From contig NZ_OPYI01000004.1 of assembly GCF_900343085.1 (NCBI RefSeq), positions 83,795 to 147,794 of the forward strand: a stretch of DNA of 64,000 nucleotides, in the 5' to 3' direction. Source of the DNA: Aedoeadaptatus coli (GTDB lineage: Bacteria; Bacillota; Clostridia; Tissierellales; Peptoniphilaceae). Of the stretch, positions 35,010-44,105 are shown in pieces. The first letter of the stretch is position 1, and each line of letters begins with the position of its first letter. Made by a program: the position numbers and the translations under genes. The notes under the pieces are model-generated. The model worked only from the letters and a program-made list of their open reading frames with translations. It ran no database searches and was not told where the DNA came from.

Positions 35010-36414
35010 AATGTCTGCAAAGGCAGAAGAATTTATCAATCACGACGAAATTATGGCCACGCTGGAAGAGGCCAACGCCAATCGCACGAACCGCGAAATG
35101 CAGGAGGCGATTTTAGAAAAGGGTCGGAAAATGAAGGGCCTGGACCACCGGGAAGCGGCGGTTCTCTTAATGTCGGAGCTGGATGACATTCGCGAATCCT
35201 TCCGCCAATTGGCGAGAGACATTAAAAAGAAGTACTACGGCAATCGCATCGTGCTTTTCGCGCCCCTGTATCTGTCCAACTACTGCGTCAACGGCTGCGT
35301 CTACTGCCCCTACCACTACAAAAATAAAAACATCGACCGGGTCAAACTCACCCAAGAACAAATCGAAAAGGAAGTCATCGCCCTGCAAGACTTGGGCCAC
35401 AAGCGCCTGGCACTGGAGCTGGGCGAAGATCCGGTGAACAATCCCATCGAATACGTCTTGGAAAGCATCAAAACCATCTACTCCATTAAGCATAAAAACG
35501 GCGCCATTCGCCGCGTCAATGTAAACATCGCGGCCACCACCGTGGAAAATTACAGAAAGCTGAAAGAAGCGGAAATCGGCACCTACATTCTGTTCCAAGA
35601 AACCTACCACAAGGAAAATTACGAAGCCCTGCACCCGACGGGACCGAAATCCAACTGGGCCTACCACACGGAAGCCATGGACCGAGCCATGGAAGGCGGC
35701 ATCGACGACGTGGGCCTGGGCGTCTTGTACGGCCTGAACAATTATCCCTACGACTTCGTGGGCCAATTGATGCACGCGGAACACTTGGAAGCCTACAAGG
35801 GCGTGGGACCCCACACGATTTCCGTGCCCCGGATTCGCCCCGCCGACGACATCGACCCCGACGAATTTGAAAACGGCGTGCCCGATGAAATTTTCGAAGA
35901 CATTATCGCCTTGATTCGCGTGGCCGTTCCCTACACGGGCATGATTATTTCCACGCGGGAAAGTCAGGAAATGCGCAAAAAGGCCCTGGAACTTGGCGTA
36001 TCCCAAATCAGCGGCGGCTCCAAAACCTCCGTCGGCGGCTACGATGAAGACAGAGCAGAAGACAACTCCGCCCAATTCGACACCGACGACTGCCGTAGCC
36101 TGGATGAAGTTATTCACTGGCTCCTGGACTTAGGCTATCTGCCCAGCTTCTGCACGGCCTGCTACCGGGCGGGACGCACCGGCGAAACCTTTATGGAAGA
36201 AGTGAAGAGCTTCCAAATCGCCAAATTCTGTCAGCCCAACGCCATTATGACTCTGCAGGAATACCTCTCCGACTACGCCGCTGACGATACCTGCCAATTA
36301 GGCGAAGAAAAAATCCACGATTTCTTAAAGGATGTGGAACGGGACGATCTGCGTGAAAAGGCCGCGGAATACGTGAAGCGCATTCAAGGCGGCGAACGGG
36401 ACTTCAGGTTCTGA
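34999..36414 (+). CDS. hydG: [FeFe]-hydrogenase maturase HydG (tyrosine lyase, radical SAM)
   Basis: HydG splits tyrosine to p-cresol, CO and cyanide for the H-cluster. The 471-residue protein has the radical-SAM motif NYCVNGCVYCPYH (CX3CX2C near 96-103). It also has the C-terminal CX2CX22C site (Cys386, Cys389, Cys412 by approximate count) that binds the auxiliary cluster where Fe(CO)2(CN) forms. This site separates it from thiazole synthase ThiH. ATG 34999 lies inside the hydE end with GGGAAGGGAG upstream. hydF begins one base after the stop plus one. Confidence 0.96.
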   Translation: MYNKMSAKAEEFINHDEIMATLEEANANRTNREMQEAILEKGRKMKGLDHREAAVLLMSELDDIRESFRQLARDIKKKYYGNRIVLFAPLYLSNYCVNGCVYCPYHYKNKNIDRVKLTQEQIEKEVIALQDLGHKRLALELGEDPVNNPIEYVLESIKTIYSIKHKNGAIRRVNVNIAATTVENYRKLKEAEIGTYILFQETYHKENYEALHPTGPKSNWAYHTEAMDRAMEGGIDDVGLGVLYGLNNYPYDFVGQLMHAEHLEAYKGVGPHTISVPRIRPADDIDPDEFENGVPDEIFEDIIALIRVAVPYTGMIISTRESQEMRKKALELGVSQISGGSKTSVGGYDEDRAEDNSAQFDTDDCRSLDEVIHWLLDLGYLPSFCTACYRAGRTGETFMEEVKSFQIAKFCQPNAIMTLQEYLSDYAADDTCQLGEEKIHDFLKDVERDDLREKAAEYVKRIQGGERDFRF

Positions 36415-36415
36415 T

Positions 36416-37492
36416 ATGGAAACGCAAAGAGGACTTCGGCTGCACATCGCCATTTTCGGAAAGACCAACAGCGGCAAAAGCACCTTAATGAACCTGCTCA
36501 CCGAGCAAACCACCTCCATGGTTTCGCCGAAGCCGGGCACCACCACGGATCCGGTGTATAAGAACATGGAAGTGGACGGCCTGGGCCCGGTGACTTTCAT
36601 CGACACGGCGGGCACCGCCGATGAGACGGAGCTCGGCGAAGCCCGGGGGGCGCGCACCATGAAAGTGGTGGATGAAATCGACGGCGCCATTTTAATCGGT
36701 GAGGTAGGCGACGGCATTTTAGAGCCCTTGGCGAAAAAAGACCTGCCCGTCTTAAAATTAAATCGCCCCTTTCCCGAGCGGGATGAAATTTTAAATTCCC
36801 TGACGGCGCTCTTCAAGGAAAAAAAGAAGGCTCCGGGTCTTTTCGACGGCATGGACATGGGAGAACACCTGCTCTTCGTCATGCCTCAAGACGAATCGGC
36901 GCCGAAGGGGCGGCTGATTTTGCCTCAAGTACAGGCCCTTAGAGAAGTCATCGACAAGGGCCTCACCGCCACGATTTGCGACTTGGACACCATGGACGGG
37001 GCCATTGAAAAACTGGCTAAAGCGCCGGATTGGATCGTCACCGACTCCCAGGTTTTCTCGGAAGTATACGCGAAAAAGCCGGCGGACTCCAAGATCACGT
37101 CCTTTTCTATCTTGTTCGCCCGGGCCAAAGGCGACATTGACATCATGGTAGAGGGAGCGAAGACCTTGCGCAGCTTGCCCGGGGATGCGAAGATTCTTAT
37201 GGCGGAGGCATGCACCCACTCGCCCAAGGAAGAAGACATCGGCCGGGTAAAAATCCCCGCCATGCTCAAAAAGCGCTTGGGCGACGGGATCGCCGTGGAC
37301 TTTACCCGGGGACTGAGCTTTCCCGAAAATGTCGGCGATTACGATCTCATCATTATGTGCGGCAGCTGCATGTTTCAGCGGCCCGTGGTCCAGGCTCGGG
37401 TGGCCAAGGCCTGTGAAAAAAACGTCCCCGTCACCAATTACGGCCTGGTTATTGCCGAGGCCAAGGGCATATTGGACAAAGTCGATTTTTAA
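36416..37492 (+). CDS. hydF: [FeFe]-hydrogenase maturase GTPase HydF, with altered cluster-site neighbour
   Basis: HydF is the scaffold that receives the 2Fe precursor and delivers it to the hydrogenase. The 358-residue protein has a GTPase domain (P-loop GKTNSGKST near 15-23, switch I PGTTTDPV, DTAGTADE), a dimerisation domain, and a C-terminal cluster-binding domain. In the last, CTH (Cys near 266) is followed after 46 residues by MCGSC. Most HydF proteins have His just before this CxxC, a proposed ligand, and here it is Met. It is about 40-50 residues shorter than many homologues. The hydrogenase itself is not in this window. Confidence 0.93.
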   Translation: METQRGLRLHIAIFGKTNSGKSTLMNLLTEQTTSMVSPKPGTTTDPVYKNMEVDGLGPVTFIDTAGTADETELGEARGARTMKVVDEIDGAILIGEVGDGILEPLAKKDLPVLKLNRPFPERDEILNSLTALFKEKKKAPGLFDGMDMGEHLLFVMPQDESAPKGRLILPQVQALREVIDKGLTATICDLDTMDGAIEKLAKAPDWIVTDSQVFSEVYAKKPADSKITSFSILFARAKGDIDIMVEGAKTLRSLPGDAKILMAEACTHSPKEEDIGRVKIPAMLKKRLGDGIAVDFTRGLSFPENVGDYDLIIMCGSCMFQRPVVQARVAKACEKNVPVTNYGLVIAEAKGILDKVDF

Positions 37493-37531
37493 GAAGCGAC
37501 AAAGTCGGATTGCAAAATAAATAAAAATACG

Positions 37532-37563
37532 AAGCGGTGAGCCGAGCGCTCGCCGTTTCTTTA
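37532..37563 (+). terminator. Terminator after hydF
   Basis: An eleven-pair stem from AAGCGGTGAGC (37532-37542) to GCTCGCCGTTT (37548-37558), with a five-base loop and TTTCTTT tail. Confidence 0.75.
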
Positions 37564-37575
37564 TGGGAAGAAATG

Positions 37576-37604
37576 TTGTGAGATGTTGCCGTGTTCGATA
37601 TAAT
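37576..37604 (+). promoter_or_regulatory. Promoter for glmU
   Basis: TTGTGA (37576-37581) and a perfect TATAAT (37599-37604) are 17 bases apart, 33 bases before the GTG start of glmU. Confidence 0.75.
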
Positions 37605-37637
37605 AGTTCCCAGAAGGATTACGAGTGAGGTGTAAGT

Positions 37638-39011
37638 GTGAATGTATCAATTATTTTAGCGGCAGGCGAAGGCACGCGGATGAAATCCGACATGCCAAAG
37701 GTGCTGCATAAAGTTGCGGGAAAAGCCATATTAAGTTATGTGGTGGACAACTGCATCGCCAATGCCATGGATAAAACCGTGGTTATCGTCGGACACAAAA
37801 AGGCCGACGTCATCGACTATTTTAAAGACGCGCCGCTCACGTTTATCGAGCAAGCCATGGGCGAAGGCGTTCCCTACGGCACGGGCTACGCCGTCTACTG
37901 CGCCATGGACGAATTTTCCGACGAGGACAAGGTCTATATTCTCACCGGCGACACGCCCCTGTTTAAAGAAGAGACCATCGCCAGATTCAGAGCCTATGTG
38001 GAAAGCCACGACTTCGACGCATGCGTGTTAACCGCCGTGGTCAGCGATCCCTTCGGCTACGGCCGAATCATTCGGGACCAAGATTCCACCATCGCGGGCA
38101 TCGTGGAAGAAAAAGACGCCACGGATAAAGAAAAAGCCATTACGGAAGTAAACACGGGCATCTTTGCCTTTACGGGCCGGGCCTTAAAAGAAAACATCGG
38201 CAATTTAAGCTCCGACAACAAACAGAGCGAACTTTACTTAACCGATGTGATCCAAATGCTTAAAGACGACGGAAAGAAAATCGGCGGATTTACCATTTGC
38301 AACGAAGAAGAAATGCTCGGGGTCAATTCCCGGGTGCAATTGGCCGCCTGTGAAAAAGTCATGCGCCGCCGCATCAACAAGTACCATATGGAAAACGGCG
38401 TCACCTTCCTCGACGACGCATCGACCTTAATCGACAGCGGCGTCAAAATCGGTCGCGACACGATTTTAGGGCCGAGCATCCACTTAGTGGGCGAGACGGT
38501 GATCGGCGAAGGCTGCGTCATTCAAGGCGCGAGCCGCATCGTGGACAGCACCGTGGCAGACGGCGCCGTCATCGACTCTTCCGTCGTTGAAAAATCCGTC
38601 GTGGGCCAAGGCGTGACCATGGGGCCCTACGCCCACCTGCGCCCCAACTGCGTATTGGAAGAAAATGTGCACATCGGCAATTTTGTGGAAGTGAAAAATT
38701 CCCACATCGGCAAGGGCACCAAGGCGGGCCATTTGGCCTATATCGGCGACGGCGACGTGGGAGAAAATGTCAACATCAGCTGCGGCGTGATCTTTTGCAA
38801 TTACAACGGCAAGGAAAAATTCCGCACCACCATCGGCGACAATGCCTTTATCGGCTCCAATGTCAATTTGGTGGCCCCCATCGCCATCGGCGAAGGCGCC
38901 TTTATCGCCGCCGGCAGCACGGTGTCGAAAAATGTGGAAGACGGAAGTTTGGCAGTAGAGAGAAGTGAACAGAGAATGATTCCCGGTTGGAACCGGAGAA
39001 AGGACAGCTAG
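37638..39011 (+). CDS. glmU: Bifunctional GlmU: GlcNAc-1-P uridyltransferase / GlcN-1-P acetyltransferase
   Basis: GlmU makes UDP-GlcNAc for peptidoglycan. The 457-residue protein has the nucleotidyltransferase start [11 protein letters not shown] (near 7-17), a [11 protein letters not shown] loop near 75, DTPLF, and a C-terminal left-handed beta-helix of hexapeptides with [20 protein letters not shown] (near 335-354) and the acetyltransferase residues in [16 protein letters not shown]. It starts at GTG 37638 with GAGGTG upstream. First gene of the conserved glmU-prs-pth-mfd group; prs starts one base after its stop. Confidence 0.96.
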   Translation: MNVSIILAAGEGTRMKSDMPKVLHKVAGKAILSYVVDNCIANAMDKTVVIVGHKKADVIDYFKDAPLTFIEQAMGEGVPYGTGYAVYCAMDEFSDEDKVYILTGDTPLFKEETIARFRAYVESHDFDACVLTAVVSDPFGYGRIIRDQDSTIAGIVEEKDATDKEKAITEVNTGIFAFTGRALKENIGNLSSDNKQSELYLTDVIQMLKDDGKKIGGFTICNEEEMLGVNSRVQLAACEKVMRRRINKYHMENGVTFLDDASTLIDSGVKIGRDTILGPSIHLVGETVIGEGCVIQGASRIVDSTVADGAVIDSSVVEKSVVGQGVTMGPYAHLRPNCVLEENVHIGNFVEVKNSHIGKGTKAGHLAYIGDGDVGENVNISCGVIFCNYNGKEKFRTTIGDNAFIGSNVNLVAPIAIGEGAFIAAGSTVSKNVEDGSLAVERSEQRMIPGWNRRKDS

Positions 39012-39012
39012 T

Positions 39013-39969
39013 ATGAATAATCACGGTGAAGTCGTCGTTATTGCGGGCAATTCCAACCAGCCCTTAGTGGAGAGAATCTGTAAGATTCTGGGCATCGAAC
39101 AAAGTGCCTGCGAAGTCAAACAATTCTCCGACGGAGAAATCTCCATCGACATTATGGATTCCGTGCGGGGCAGAGACGTATTCGTCATTCAACCCACCTC
39201 GGGTCCGGTAAACGACCACTTAATGGAACTTTTGATTTTAATCGACGCCTTAAAGCGTGCCTCCGCCGGCCGGATCAACGCCGTCGTGCCCTATTACGGC
39301 TACGCCCGCCAAGACAGAAAAGTGCGGGCAAGAGAACCGATTACGGCGAAACTCGTGGCCAATTTAATGACCGTAAGCGGCGCGGACCGCGTCATCTGCA
39401 TGGACCTGCACGCCGGTCAAATTCAAGGCTACTTCGACATTCCCGTCGATCACTTAACCGCCGTTCCCTACTTGGCGAAATACTTTAAAGAAAACATCGA
39501 CACATCCAATATCGTCGCCGTCAGTCCCGACTTGGGCGGCGTCACACGCACTCGTAAATTTGCCGAAGAAATCAACGGCGCTCCCATTGCTATTATCGAA
39601 AAGAGACGACCCAAGGCCAACGAAAACGTGGTAATGAACGTCATCGGTTCCATCGAAGGCAAAGACTGCATCCTCGTGGACGACATTATCGACACGGCGG
39701 GCACGGTCTGCAAGGCCGCCGACGCCCTGAAAAAATACGGTGCCAAGAAGGTCTACGGCTGCGCCACCCACGGCGTGCTTTCGGGACCGGCCATCGAACG
39801 CATCGACAATTCCGTTATGGAACGCTTCGTCATTACCGACACCATCGACTTGCCGGAAGAAAAACACATCGACAAGATCGACATCGTGTCCGTGGCACCG
39901 ATTCTCGCCAGTGCCATTACGCGGGTAAATACCGACCGCTCCATTAGCAAGATCTTCGAAGAAGTGTAA
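39013..39969 (+). CDS. prs: Ribose-phosphate pyrophosphokinase (PRPP synthetase)
   Basis: Prs makes PRPP from ribose 5-phosphate and ATP for nucleotide and NAD synthesis. The 318-residue class I enzyme shows [20 protein letters not shown] (near 130-149), the catalytic flexible loop with RKVRAREPI near 100, and the PRPP-binding [13 protein letters not shown] near 219-231. It supplies the substrate used by NadC and Hpt encoded in this window. ATG 39013 follows GAAAGGACAG; pth starts one base after its stop. The Bacillus neighbour ctc/rplY is absent here. Confidence 0.97.
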   Translation: MNNHGEVVVIAGNSNQPLVERICKILGIEQSACEVKQFSDGEISIDIMDSVRGRDVFVIQPTSGPVNDHLMELLILIDALKRASAGRINAVVPYYGYARQDRKVRAREPITAKLVANLMTVSGADRVICMDLHAGQIQGYFDIPVDHLTAVPYLAKYFKENIDTSNIVAVSPDLGGVTRTRKFAEEINGAPIAIIEKRRPKANENVVMNVIGSIEGKDCILVDDIIDTAGTVCKAADALKKYGAKKVYGCATHGVLSGPAIERIDNSVMERFVITDTIDLPEEKHIDKIDIVSVAPILASAITRVNTDRSISKIFEEV

Positions 39970-39970
39970 A

Positions 39971-40531
39971 ATGCTTATCGTCGGTTTAGGAAACCCGGGG
40001 GATCGCTACAAAAACACCAGACACAATGTGGGCTTTATGGCCGTGGACGCCATTTCAGACGCTTTAAACATTCCCGTAAGCTCCATTAAATTTAAAGGCC
40101 TTTACGGGGAAGGGCGCGCCTTTGGAAAGAAGGTGCGTCTTTTAAAGCCTACCACCTACATGAACGAGTCCGGCCAATCGGTGAGGGCGTGCATGGATTA
40201 CTTTAAAATCGCGCCGGAAGATGTGCTGGTCTTGGTGGACGATATCGACATCGCCTTCGGCACCATTCGGCTTCGTAAATCCGGCAGTGCCGGCACCCAC
40301 AACGGACTGAAGTCCATTATTTACCAAGTGCAATCGGATCAATTTCCCCGACTGAAAATCGCCGTGGGAAAGAAAAATCCCCACATGGACTTGGCCGATT
40401 TCGTCCTCAGCACCTTTTCCGGGGACGAGGAAAAAATCATGGACGAAACCATTGAAAAGGCGAAGGATGCCACACTTTTGTTTATAAAAGAGGGGCTCGA
40501 TGCCGCCATGAATACCTATAACGGAAAGTAG
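39971..40531 (+). CDS. pth: Peptidyl-tRNA hydrolase
   Basis: Pth recycles peptidyl-tRNA released during translation. The 186-residue protein has the opening GLGNPGDRYKNTRHNVGF with the catalytic His near residue 19, YMNESGQSV, the DDIDIAFGTIRLRKSGSAG block with the catalytic Asp near 92, and GTHNGLKSI. Standard length. It corresponds to spoVC in the Bacillus cluster. A hairpin terminator lies between it and mfd. Confidence 0.96.
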   Translation: MLIVGLGNPGDRYKNTRHNVGFMAVDAISDALNIPVSSIKFKGLYGEGRAFGKKVRLLKPTTYMNESGQSVRACMDYFKIAPEDVLVLVDDIDIAFGTIRLRKSGSAGTHNGLKSIIYQVQSDQFPRLKIAVGKKNPHMDLADFVLSTFSGDEEKIMDETIEKAKDATLLFIKEGLDAAMNTYNGK

Positions 40532-40532
40532 A

Positions 40533-40557
40533 AAGCAGCTCCAAGGGGCTGCTTTTT
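40533..40557 (+). terminator. Hairpin with T tract between pth and mfd
   Basis: Stem AAGCAGCTC/GGGCTGCTT with a short loop, then five T. The mfd ribosome site AGGAGG begins at the end of the T tract, so mfd must be reached by read-through or a promoter inside pth. Confidence 0.65.
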
Positions 40558-40567
40558 AGGAGGCAAA

Positions 40568-43500
40568 ATGACGCGTATTTACAATGAGCTTTTTTCAAAG
40601 GATCCCTCCTTTCGACAAGTGTCAGACGGCCTGAGGGAGGGCGAATTTCCCATCGGCTGCTACGGCTTGGCGGAGGCGGCCATTGCCCCTGTCGTGGATA
40701 CGATCCGTAGGGATCAAGACAGGCCCGTGCTTCTCGTGACCTACGACGTGGCTCGGGCGAAGCGATTGGCGGAAGACTTGTCTTACTACGCCGAAGAAGG
40801 CGTCTTTCAGCTCCAGGCCCGAGAACTGTTTTTCTTTCAACGGGACGCGGGGAGCAACGAGCTTTTAAGCGCCCGATTGAAAACCCTTCAGGCCATGTTG
40901 GACGGCCGGGCTAAGATCGTGGTCACCACGCCGGAGGCTTTGGGTGGCATTTTTCTGAAGCCTGTGTATCTGAAAGATGCGGCATTCTCCCTTCAAGTAG
41001 GGGATGTGGTGGACACCGACGCCCTCACGGAAAAGCTTTTGGCATCGGGCTACAAGCGCGTAGATTTCGTCGAGGGCATGGGCCAATTTTCCATTCGCGG
41101 CGGCATCATCGACATTTTCACGCCCCAAGATTACCCCTACCGGGTGGAGCTTTTCGACGTGGAGGTGGACTCCATACGCCGCTTCGATCCCGAGACCCAG
41201 CGCTCCGTGGAAGATGTGGATGGGGCGGAGATCTTTCCTGTTCACGACGTCATTTTCGACGACGGCCTCAAAGACAGCGTGGCCGCCGCCATCGAAAAAG
41301 ATCTGAAGAAAATAAAAAAATTGAGCCGCGTCTCCCAAGATCGGGCGGAAGAAAAATTTATGCCCCTGATGGAGCAGTTGAAAGACCGCGCCTTTTTGTC
41401 CCACACGGATCTCCTGCTTCCCTACATTCCCGAAAAGGAGCGGGCCTCCGTCGTCGATTACTTTAAGGAATCGCCGTTGATTTTTGTCGACGAGCCGCGG
41501 CGCATGAGGGAAGTGGCTGAGAAGCAGGAGCTTTCTCTCGTCGATACCCTGAGCGATTTGGCCGAGGCAGGGGAGCTTTTAAAGTCCCATTTAAGCATAC
41601 AAATCGACTACGACGTCATCGAGGGGGACTTGGCGGCGCGGGATGCAATTATCTCCAGCCACATCGTCCGCGCTCCGGGAAATTATCAGCTGAAGCGCAT
41701 CGCCAATTTCAATGTAAAGACCGTCACCAGTTTCGGCGGCCGCATGCGCTACTTCAAAGAAGAAATTCAGCGCTATCTGGACAGAGACTACGCCGTCGTC
41801 CTCTTAGGCGGCAGCGAGGAGAAGACCCGCCGGTTGGAAGACACGGTGCGGGACATGGGCTTTGCGCCCGTGCCTCTTAAGGATGTCTTAATGCCCGGGG
41901 TGATACAATTTGATTCCGGTCACGTGCACGGCGGCTTCGAGATGGAAGAAGTGCGCTTCGTCCTCTTAAATGCCACGGAAATTTTCGGCGAGACGAAAAA
42001 AAGAAAGCGGCGGCGCAAGAAAAAAGACGTCATCGACTTGGGGAGCCTGTCCGTCGGCGATTACGTGGTCCACGAAATGCACGGCATCGGAAAATTTATG
42101 GGCACCACCAATCTGGAGGTGCAGGGCATACGCCGGGACTACATCAGCCTCTTCTACCAAGGGGGCGACAAGCTCTTTTTGCCCATGGATCAAATGGCTT
42201 TGATTCACCGCTACATCGCCTCCGACGACGCGCCGGTGAAGATCAACCGCCTGAACACCCAAACCTGGAAGAACACTAAGGCCAAAGCCAAGCGCAGCGT
42301 GGAAGAAATGGCGGAGGATTTGATTCGCCTCTACGCCAAGCGGGAAGATGTGGCGGGCTACGCCTTTACCGAGGATCAGCCCTGGCAGAAGGATTTCGAA
42401 GCGGCCTTTCAATTCGAAGAGACCGACGGCCAATTGGAAGCCACGGAAGAGATTAAAAAGGACATGGAAGAAGCGAAGCCCATGGACCGCCTGCTCTGCG
42501 CCGACGTGGGCTACGGCAAGACCGAAGTGGCCCTTCGCGCGGCCTTTAAGGCGGTATTGGACGGCAAGCAAGTGGCCTTTCTCGTGCCCACGACTATTCT
42601 CGCCCAACAGCACTACAACACCATGCGGGAGCGCTTCGCCAATTTCCCCGTGGACCTCGCCCTTTTGTCCCGCTTCCGCTCGAAGAAAGAACAGGAAGAG
42701 GATTTGGAGCGGCTCAGGATCGGCGCCGTGGACGTTGTGGTGGGCACCCACCGCCTCCTGTCGAAAGACGTGAAGTTTAAGGACCTGGGCCTTTTGATTA
42801 TCGACGAAGAGCAGCGCTTCGGCGTGCGGCACAAGGAGCGTCTCAAGCTTTTAAAAGAAAGCGTGGATACCTTGACCTTGACGGCGACGCCCATCCCGAG
42901 GACTTTGCAAATGTCCCTCGCGGGCATTCGTGACATGTCCGTCATCGACGAGCCGCCCCGGGAGCGCTTCCCGGTGCAAACCTACGTGGTGGAATACAAT
43001 CCCATGATGATTCGCGAAGCCATATTAAAGGAGCTGGACCGAGGCGGACAGATCTACTTCGTCTACAATCGGGTGCGCACCATGGAAAAAATGCTCGGCG
43101 ACTTACAGGACTTGGTCCCCGAGGCCCGCTTCGCCATGGCCAACGGCCAAATGAGCGAGCGGGAGCTGGAAAACACCATGCTCCGGTTTTACAATCGGGA
43201 CATCGACGTGCTTCTCTGCTCCACCATTATCGAAACGGGCATGGACGTCTCCAATGCCAACACCATGATCGTGTGGGAGGCCAACCGCCTCGGGCTCTCG
43301 CAGCTCTACCAACTGCGGGGGCGCATCGGCAGGAGCAATCGCATCGCCTACGCGTACTTTACCTACAAGCGGGATGCGGGCATTTCCGAAGTGGCGGAAA
43401 AGCGCCTCGCCGCCATTCGCGAGTTTACCGAATTCGGCAGCGGCTACAAAATCGCCATGCGGGATTTGGAGATCCGCGGATCGGGAAATATTTTAGGGGA

Positions 43501-44056
43501 GAGCCAACACGGCCACATGAACGCCATCGGCTACGATCTCTACATTAAGTTTTTGAAACAGGCCGTGCGTCGGGCCAAAGGCGAAGAGGACGCGGAAGAA
43601 GTGGACACCGCCCTGGACGTGTTAATCGACTCCTACATTCCCAAGAGCTACATTAAAGACGAAACCCAGCGCATGGAAATGTACCGGAAGATCGCCGTCA
43701 TCACCGACGACGAGGACGAGCGGGATGTCATCGACGAGCTCATCGACCGCTTCGGCGATCCGCCGAAGGCCGTTCTTCAGCTGGTGCATCTCTCCAAGAT
43801 TCGCCACCTGGCCTCCACCCTCAAAGTGGAAACCATTCAACAAAAGGGCGACGAGTACAGCTTCCACTTCGTCGAAGGCTACGAACTCGATCTGTCCCTC
43901 TTAAACGAACTCACCAGCGTCTTCGGCAAGCGATTGGTCTTTTCCATGGCCGGAGAATACAGCATTCGCCTCTCGGCGGAGAAAAATGCCCTGGACGATG
44001 TAGAAAAAGTCCTGGATCTTATGAAAATACACAAATCGCACACACGAAAGGCCTAG
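40568..44056 (+). CDS. mfd: Transcription-repair coupling factor Mfd
   Basis: Mfd releases RNA polymerase stalled at DNA damage and recruits UvrA. The 1162-residue protein is full length: UvrB-like N-terminal modules, an RNA-polymerase-interacting domain with the SVGDYVVHEMHGIGKFMG segment (near 490-507), RecG-like translocase motifs with DVGYGKTEVALRA (near 646-658), DEEQRFGVRHKE, TATPIPRTL, the STIIETGMD and QLRGRIGRS motifs, and a C-terminal TRCF domain. ATG 40568 follows AGGAGG. In Bacillus the next genes are spoVT and yabM; here they are replaced by a PrsA-like lipoprotein. Confidence 0.97.
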   Translation: MTRIYNELFSKDPSFRQVSDGLREGEFPIGCYGLAEAAIAPVVDTIRRDQDRPVLLVTYDVARAKRLAEDLSYYAEEGVFQLQARELFFFQRDAGSNELLSARLKTLQAMLDGRAKIVVTTPEALGGIFLKPVYLKDAAFSLQVGDVVDTDALTEKLLASGYKRVDFVEGMGQFSIRGGIIDIFTPQDYPYRVELFDVEVDSIRRFDPETQRSVEDVDGAEIFPVHDVIFDDGLKDSVAAAIEKDLKKIKKLSRVSQDRAEEKFMPLMEQLKDRAFLSHTDLLLPYIPEKERASVVDYFKESPLIFVDEPRRMREVAEKQELSLVDTLSDLAEAGELLKSHLSIQIDYDVIEGDLAARDAIISSHIVRAPGNYQLKRIANFNVKTVTSFGGRMRYFKEEIQRYLDRDYAVVLLGGSEEKTRRLEDTVRDMGFAPVPLKDVLMPGVIQFDSGHVHGGFEMEEVRFVLLNATEIFGETKKRKRRRKKKDVIDLGSLSVGDYVVHEMHGIGKFMGTTNLEVQGIRRDYISLFYQGGDKLFLPMDQMALIHRYIASDDAPVKINRLNTQTWKNTKAKAKRSVEEMAEDLIRLYAKREDVAGYAFTEDQPWQKDFEAAFQFEETDGQLEATEEIKKDMEEAKPMDRLLCADVGYGKTEVALRAAFKAVLDGKQVAFLVPTTILAQQHYNTMRERFANFPVDLALLSRFRSKKEQEEDLERLRIGAVDVVVGTHRLLSKDVKFKDLGLLIIDEEQRFGVRHKERLKLLKESVDTLTLTATPIPRTLQMSLAGIRDMSVIDEPPRERFPVQTYVVEYNPMMIREAILKELDRGGQIYFVYNRVRTMEKMLGDLQDLVPEARFAMANGQMSERELENTMLRFYNRDIDVLLCSTIIETGMDVSNANTMIVWEANRLGLSQLYQLRGRIGRSNRIAYAYFTYKRDAGISEVAEKRLAAIREFTEFGSGYKIAMRDLEIRGSGNILGESQHGHMNAIGYDLYIKFLKQAVRRAKGEEDAEEVDTALDVLIDSYIPKSYIKDETQRMEMYRKIAVITDDEDERDVIDELIDRFGDPPKAVLQLVHLSKIRHLASTLKVETIQQKGDEYSFHFVEGYELDLSLLNELTSVFGKRLVFSMAGEYSIRLSAEKNALDDVEKVLDLMKIHKSHTRKA

Positions 44057-44061
44057 TTACT

Positions 44062-44070
44062 TGTTATAAT
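44062..44070 (+). promoter_or_regulatory. Extended -10 promoter for the PrsA-like lipoprotein
   Basis: TGT precedes TATAAT (44065-44070), 36 bases before the ATG at 44106. Confidence 0.5.
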
Positions 44071-44105
44071 GAAATGGAGATTTTAAAAGTAAGGAAAGGA
44101 TGTTT

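Noticed and set aside
35167..36117. 316-codon open frame antisense to hydG
   Set aside because: The plus strand encodes a fully conserved HydG with cluster motifs. The antisense frame is open through codon bias, and its translation is a low-information Val/Phe/Gly mix with no ribosome site.
41966..42832. 288-codon open frame antisense to mfd
   Set aside because: It lies entirely inside conserved Mfd motifs; no ribosome site or recognisable domain.
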